A stretch of DNA of 64,000 nucleotides from Gemmatimonadaceae bacterium (GTDB lineage Bacteria > Gemmatimonadota > Gemmatimonadetes > Gemmatimonadales > Gemmatimonadaceae), in assembly GCA_025362035.1 (NCBI GenBank), contig JANYIN010000163.1:62001-126000 (forward strand). Direction: 5' to 3'. The position numbers and the translations under genes are program-made. Shown here in pieces: positions 60,201 through 64,000 of the stretch. Below the pieces are notes generated by a model, which searched no databases, was not told the origin of the DNA, and was given only the letters and a program-made list of their open reading frames with translations. The number at the start of each line of letters is the position of its first letter. The stretch's first letter is position 1.

Positions 60201-63200
60201 AACCTGGCGCTGTGTACCGGAACCGATCGCGCCACCCCGCGGCTGGGCGACACGCGCACCAACTGCACCGTGCACAACAACCGCCTCGACGACGAAGACA
60301 TCGATCTCGATGGCGTATTGAACCTGCCGAGCGGCGCGCGCAACTCCGAGCGACTGCTGCGATTCGTCGTGGACTTGAGCGACCCGCGGCGTTGGGTGCG
60401 CTTCGGCAGGAGTTTCACGCAGCAACTCGACGTCACTGCCACGCCGCACACCCTCCAGTGGGTGTTGGTGCGCGTCCCCTTCCGCACGGCCGACGACACC
60501 CTCAATGACGTATTACTGCGGCGTGTCCGCGCGCTCCGCGTCACCGTGGTCAGCGGCGCCGCCACCGCCGACGACGAGTTCATCCAGCTTCCGTTGGCGC
60601 GCCTCAAGCTCAGCGGCCCGCCATGGCTCAAGCGGAACGCGCAGACGCTGGCCGGCATCGCGGGTGAGACCCCGGCCGGCGGATACACGCAGACCTCCCT
60701 CATCGGCACGGCCGACAAAGGGCTCCTCGGCGGCGACGACTACCAGTCGCCGCCGGGCATCATCGACGCCGCCGACCAGCGCGCCACGCAGTTGGCCACG
60801 GGCTCCGTGCAGATCAACGAGCGCTCGCTGCGCTTGCAGGCGGGCAACGTGCCGGTGTATGGCCGCGCCGAAGCATTCTATCGCTTCCCGAACGGGCAGC
60901 AGAGCTTCATGGGCTACCGCCAGCTGCGGCTCTGGGCGCGCGGCCGCCGCAACGGCTGGGGGCAGAACGGCGAGCTGCAGATGTACGTGAAGATGGGACG
61001 CGACGCGAACAACTTCTATCTGTATCGCACGCCGGTGAGTTCCGGGTCGGGACAGGCCGCATGGAATCCCGAAGTGCTCGTGGACTTCGACCGATTCTTC
61101 GCCCTTCGGCAGAAGCTCCAGAACGCGTACCTTCAGAATAAGGGAGACACGCTCTCGTGCACCGGTGCCGATGTCTCGCTGGTGAATGCCTCGGGCACGC
61201 CGGCGTTGGCGGGACGGCAACGGTACGTCGCGTGCGACGGCCCGTACATGGTCTACACCGTGGAGCCCGGCGCCGCACCGCCCAATCTGGCGGCGGTGCA
61301 GGAGATGGCCGTGGGGTTCGTGCGACTGCCTGCTGGCAATGGGGTGCCCAGCGTCATTGGCCCGGCCGACTCGCTCGAGCTCTGGGTGGACGACATCCGG
61401 CTGGACAAGGTGCTCAATCGGCCGGGCTACGCGGGCCAGATGAGCATGGCACTCTCAGCGTCCGACTTTGCGGACGTGCGTGTGGGCGTCACACGCCGCG
61501 ACGCGAACTTCCGACAGCTCACGGAGCAGCCCACGTTCTCCGACGAACGCGTGTTCGACGTCGTCGGGACGCTGCATCTGGAGAAGTTGCTGCCGCCGAA
61601 TCTCGGCCTGGCAGTCCCGCTCACCATCACGCACGTCTCTTCGTCCAGCGCGCCGCTGTTCCTGAGCGGCACCGATGTGCCGGGTGCCGGCATTCCCAGT
61701 CTCCGGGCTCCCAGTAGCGGCATCACCACGTACGCGCTGAGCGTGCGACGCACTGCGCCCCTGGGCAACCCGCTGCTTGGCGCACTCGTGGACAATCTCG
61801 GTCTGACCTCCACGTACACCACGGGCGACAGTCGCAACGAGTATCAGTCGGGCGCCAACAACAACTTCGCGCTGAGCCTGGACTACAACGTCAACGCCGA
61901 CGCGCGCACCGCGCGGCTGCCCGGTACGCTCGGGTTACCGCTGCATCTCTTTCCCGGCGCACCCCATGACACGGTCGCCGCACCGCCAACGTTTCGCTGG
62001 AATCCCACCGTCATTCGCGTCTCCAGCGGTGTCGTGCGGGGCACGGATCAGCGCCTTTCCTTCTTCAAACCCGCCGGCGCGCCGGACGATTCCGCGCGTA
62101 GCTCGCGCGCCGAGCAGAATCTGTGGCGCAACGCCAGCACACTGGAATTCCGGCCCACAGAAGCGCTCACAGCGCGCTGGGACCTGGTGTCGCTGCGCGA
62201 CCTGCGCGAATACGGCGACACCACCGCCGCGGCGCGCGCCGCCACGGTCGATCGCGCCAGACTGTTCGGCGCCAATGTCGGTCTCGAGCGCGAACGATCG
62301 TTGATGACGTCGGTGGGATACGCGCCCCAGCTCTCCAGCTGGTTCCGCCCGCGCGCCGATTTCGGCACGCAATACGGCATGTTGCGCGATCCCAATCAGC
62401 GCTCCATCGCGGGCCTCACCTTCGGCAATACCGTCACGGATTCGTTGCCGCGACGCATGACCGTGTCCCAGAATATGGGCGGCGGCGTCACCATCGACAT
62501 CGGAAAGGCGCTGGCCACGTACGGCGCCGATTCTTCGTTGGTGCGCCGGCTGGCGCAGGTATTCACGCCGCTCGACATCAACGTCAATCGCAGTCTCCTG
62601 TCGGCCTTCGATGCGACCAGCACCGGAGCGCCGCTGGGCCTCCAGTTCGGGCTGGGCGGCGTTGACGCGTTCCGGCAGGTGAACGGCGAGCTCGCCGCCA
62701 CCACGGGGCTCTCGCAGGCGCTGTCGGCGAGCCAGTCGCTCCTCTTTCCCGGCAACATCGCGCTCGTGAACCGCTTTCGGCGCACCACCACACGAAGCTG
62801 GACTCGACGTGCCGACCTGGCGCAATCCGTGGCCGACGGCGCGCAGACGGTGTTCCCCGACGTGAGCGTCCGCTGGAACTGGAAACCACCCGCGATGCTG
62901 CTGCCGCTCTTCACGTCCGTGGGAGCAAATGCGGGGTACGCGCGCTCTACGGCGTCGAGTTTCCTGCCTGGTGACGAATCCGGACTTCGCCCCGAGCTGC
63001 GCGGATCCCTCGTGCGCACTATTCCGCTGAATGGGTCGGTGGCGTGGGGCTTCGGGCATGGCCTCACGACATCGGGCGGCTACACCCTCACCACGCGCAC
63101 CGATTCGCTTCCGGGCAGCGTGGCCGATGGTCGCTCCGACGACATGAGCGCGGACGTGGGCCGCGCGTTCAAGTTCCCCAAGCGGTTCGGGTTCACCATC

Positions 63201-63467
63201 GACAACGATGTGCGCGCGCGTCTGAGTTGGCAGCGAAGCCGGACCAGCACGTATATCAGCGATTTCGCGCGCATCGGGACGAGCCGCCTGGCGGACAACG
63301 GGCGCACGTCGGTCAGCCTCAATGCCGACACCGATCTCAGCGAGACGGTGATTTTCACGCTGCAGGGGTCGCGCGTGTCCACGTATGACCGCAACTTCAA
63401 TCGCAGCGCGACGCAGTACGTGTTGTCCACGGTCTTCCAGGTACAATTCTTCGGCGACGCAAAGTAG
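57294..63467 (+). CDS. sprA: SprA-like outer-membrane protein (T9SS translocon family)
   Basis: ~2050 aa, signal peptide SLGA|Q; LRSTGTIGGRVHVNVDYDESREFDASNAFNIYYEG, VRYETDAGG, DYRIDYELGRVTF, LGTSFTGAPVIVRGDSIDPNATL, ELWVDDIRLDKV; C-terminal FQVQFFG. ORF extends to ATG 57138; GTG 57294 preferred because the signal peptide follows it. Confidence 0.78.
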   Translation: MRALRIVAALAVFARPFSLGAQVPVRPTPVPRVDSTRADTLHPPASDTARRVEMPKPVAADTARKPTLFGPNSDLHLDVRSRIEARGDKRSDERCDNGQLLTAGQTCSGVFTPTFNPQFMLRSTGTIGGRVHVNVDYDESREFDASNAFNIYYEGKTAADRLHRLEIGNVAFTLPSTRFLSSGVPSGNYGLQATGHVGPFRLNAIAAQQKGNIAQERTYFIGDRVLQSGEHEILDNQVEPRRFFFTVDPALFRGAYPNIDLLNRAQLASLAASLPDTLRPRRVVLYRVQFGAQPQDPNGPRFRLNGDPGHGRQTYDVLREGVDYYLDPSQLWFALVSPLRETNERLVVAYTVRLNGRDTVYTATGGTPDLKATGADQVANLVSDPNVLPGSPAFRREIRSVYRVGGDEQVRSSTRLRIVSGAGEQEKPAAGNDATYLQMFGLAQSTNPASFDIENRLWPRPTDPNYSAAAGGTASMMNAASYASAAMAMPSSSGRIIRDHFVIFPSLQPFATRDSGLVARGNPSNEAIYSSPSEYLYSPQHPANVYRLKVRYETDAGGDAGAIMLGSVQVRRGSERVVLDGVPLLRDVDYRIDYELGRVTFAKAETLFTRQRAVTVRFEENPLSTLVATPTTLIGLTSTLPFRNGELNFMAVRQTQSTNFTRPQLGFEPVSSVLAGVNGQAGWEVGPLSRFMSRLPWANAKTPSRLYLSGEFATSRPQAGGSTQAYVESFEGESGITVSLIDQVWSLSSQPADGHLLPKRYGPNPFDLRRASTIAFQNLGTSFTGAPVIVRGDSIDPNATLSGFGNSLAPIEYLLWLTLYPLAVGGRYDPLSHTYAWKVANALPGRRFRSVKTVLSPAGADLSRAENLEFWTLVDTTAARRAANPTLVFDLGEISENTLAFAPETLTVVPGAKPDSLFSGKKLQGFDRLDSERDPISRAFNAAVNDTGLPGDVVDTLVVNTPSGTSRAFNLALCTGTDRATPRLGDTRTNCTVHNNRLDDEDIDLDGVLNLPSGARNSERLLRFVVDLSDPRRWVRFGRSFTQQLDVTATPHTLQWVLVRVPFRTADDTLNDVLLRRVRALRVTVVSGAATADDEFIQLPLARLKLSGPPWLKRNAQTLAGIAGETPAGGYTQTSLIGTADKGLLGGDDYQSPPGIIDAADQRATQLATGSVQINERSLRLQAGNVPVYGRAEAFYRFPNGQQSFMGYRQLRLWARGRRNGWGQNGELQMYVKMGRDANNFYLYRTPVSSGSGQAAWNPEVLVDFDRFFALRQKLQNAYLQNKGDTLSCTGADVSLVNASGTPALAGRQRYVACDGPYMVYTVEPGAAPPNLAAVQEMAVGFVRLPAGNGVPSVIGPADSLELWVDDIRLDKVLNRPGYAGQMSMALSASDFADVRVGVTRRDANFRQLTEQPTFSDERVFDVVGTLHLEKLLPPNLGLAVPLTITHVSSSSAPLFLSGTDVPGAGIPSLRAPSSGITTYALSVRRTAPLGNPLLGALVDNLGLTSTYTTGDSRNEYQSGANNNFALSLDYNVNADARTARLPGTLGLPLHLFPGAPHDTVAAPPTFRWNPTVIRVSSGVVRGTDQRLSFFKPAGAPDDSARSSRAEQNLWRNASTLEFRPTEALTARWDLVSLRDLREYGDTTAAARAATVDRARLFGANVGLERERSLMTSVGYAPQLSSWFRPRADFGTQYGMLRDPNQRSIAGLTFGNTVTDSLPRRMTVSQNMGGGVTIDIGKALATYGADSSLVRRLAQVFTPLDINVNRSLLSAFDATSTGAPLGLQFGLGGVDAFRQVNGELAATTGLSQALSASQSLLFPGNIALVNRFRRTTTRSWTRRADLAQSVADGAQTVFPDVSVRWNWKPPAMLLPLFTSVGANAGYARSTASSFLPGDESGLRPELRGSLVRTIPLNGSVAWGFGHGLTTSGGYTLTTRTDSLPGSVADGRSDDMSADVGRAFKFPKRFGFTIDNDVRARLSWQRSRTSTYISDFARIGTSRLADNGRTSVSLNADTDLSETVIFTLQGSRVSTYDRNFNRSATQYVLSTVFQVQFFGDAK

Positions 63468-63529
63468 CACGAGCGTCCTTCGTGCTGCGCGCGGCCTTCA
63501 CGTTTCAGCCCGGTTCACAGCTCGTGCGG

Positions 63530-64000
63530 ATGTTCACTCTACTGCTGGTCGCCGCGCTCCCATTGCTCGGCGCGTGCGACAAGCTGACTGTGCGCGCCAA
63601 GACGGCGTTCAACGCCGATTCCGCGCTGTCGTACACGCGCGCGCAGGTCGCCTTCGGGCCGCGCGTTCCGGGTACGGCCGGCGCGGTGAAGGCGGGCGAC
63701 TGGATCGTCGCCATGATGAAGCAGCGCGCCGATACCGTGATCGAACAGCGCTGGAAGCATCGCACCGCCGGTGGCGACTCGGTGCCGATGCGGAACATCC
63801 TGGCGCGCTTTCGCCCCCAGGCCACTCAGCGGGTGCTGTACGTCACCCACTGGGATACGAGGCCCATGGCCGACGCAGACCCGGTGCTTGGCAACCGGCA
63901 CACGCCCATCCTCGGCGCCAATGACGGTGCTTCGGGCGTCGGACTGTTCGTCGCGCTGGGAGACGCACTCAAGAAGACGCCGCCCAATATCGGCGTCGAT
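63530..64000 (+). CDS. Glutaminyl-peptide cyclotransferase-like M28 family lipoprotein (3' truncated by window edge)
   Basis: LLGAC lipobox; FNADSALSYTRAQVAFGPRVPGT...VLYVTHWDTRPMADADP...TPILGANDGASGVG. Confidence 0.82.
   Translation, partial: MFTLLLVAALPLLGACDKLTVRAKTAFNADSALSYTRAQVAFGPRVPGTAGAVKAGDWIVAMMKQRADTVIEQRWKHRTAGGDSVPMRNILARFRPQATQRVLYVTHWDTRPMADADPVLGNRHTPILGANDGASGVGLFVALGDALKKTPPNIGVD

Noticed and set aside
61935-63470. 511-aa antisense ORF opposite the SprA-like gene (also 58125-59792 minus)
   Set aside because: High-GC shadow ORFs with Arg/His/Gly-rich, family-less translations; the plus strand carries a coherent protein.
1-64000. CRISPR arrays, tRNA/rRNA genes, transposons, prophage or defence islands
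   Set aside because: Scanned by eye; found no regular repeat-spacer pattern, tRNA cloverleaf, rRNA segments, transposase or integrase. Very short or degenerate elements could be missed without software.

Overview
A GC-rich (about 65%) bacterial chromosomal window that is almost entirely coding. Its gene content and style point to Gemmatimonadota or a related FCB-group lineage; this is inferred from the proteins, since no rRNA marker is present. About 60 protein genes are supported. They include a ccmABCD-like / cobA-hemD / hemC / hemB haem and cytochrome c maturation block, ctaA/ctaB, acs with a divergent MFS transporter, an LptF-LptG-MlaE-MlaD envelope block, an FabF/methyltransferase/flavin-enzyme cluster, and several permeases and peptidases. 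I saw no rRNA, tRNA, CRISPR array, transposase or phage module. The most interesting signals are: (1) a giant SprA-like (type IX secretion translocon family) protein followed directly by a Bacteroidota-type glutaminyl-cyclase-like M28 protein, while all four recognisable Sec/SPase-I signal peptides in the window place Gln at +1; (2) a minimal AdoMetDC (SpeD)-like protein with the self-processing Ser replaced by Cys and the catalytic Cys lost; (3) a patatin-ferredoxin fusion; (4) a decayed ~111 bp duplicate of the M16 peptidase 3' end located 1 kb downstream of the intact gene; (5) a class A beta-lactamase-fold protein that appears to lack the Omega-loop Glu; (6) an 89-aa CoxB-like membrane hairpin without a CuA domain next to ctaA/ctaB.
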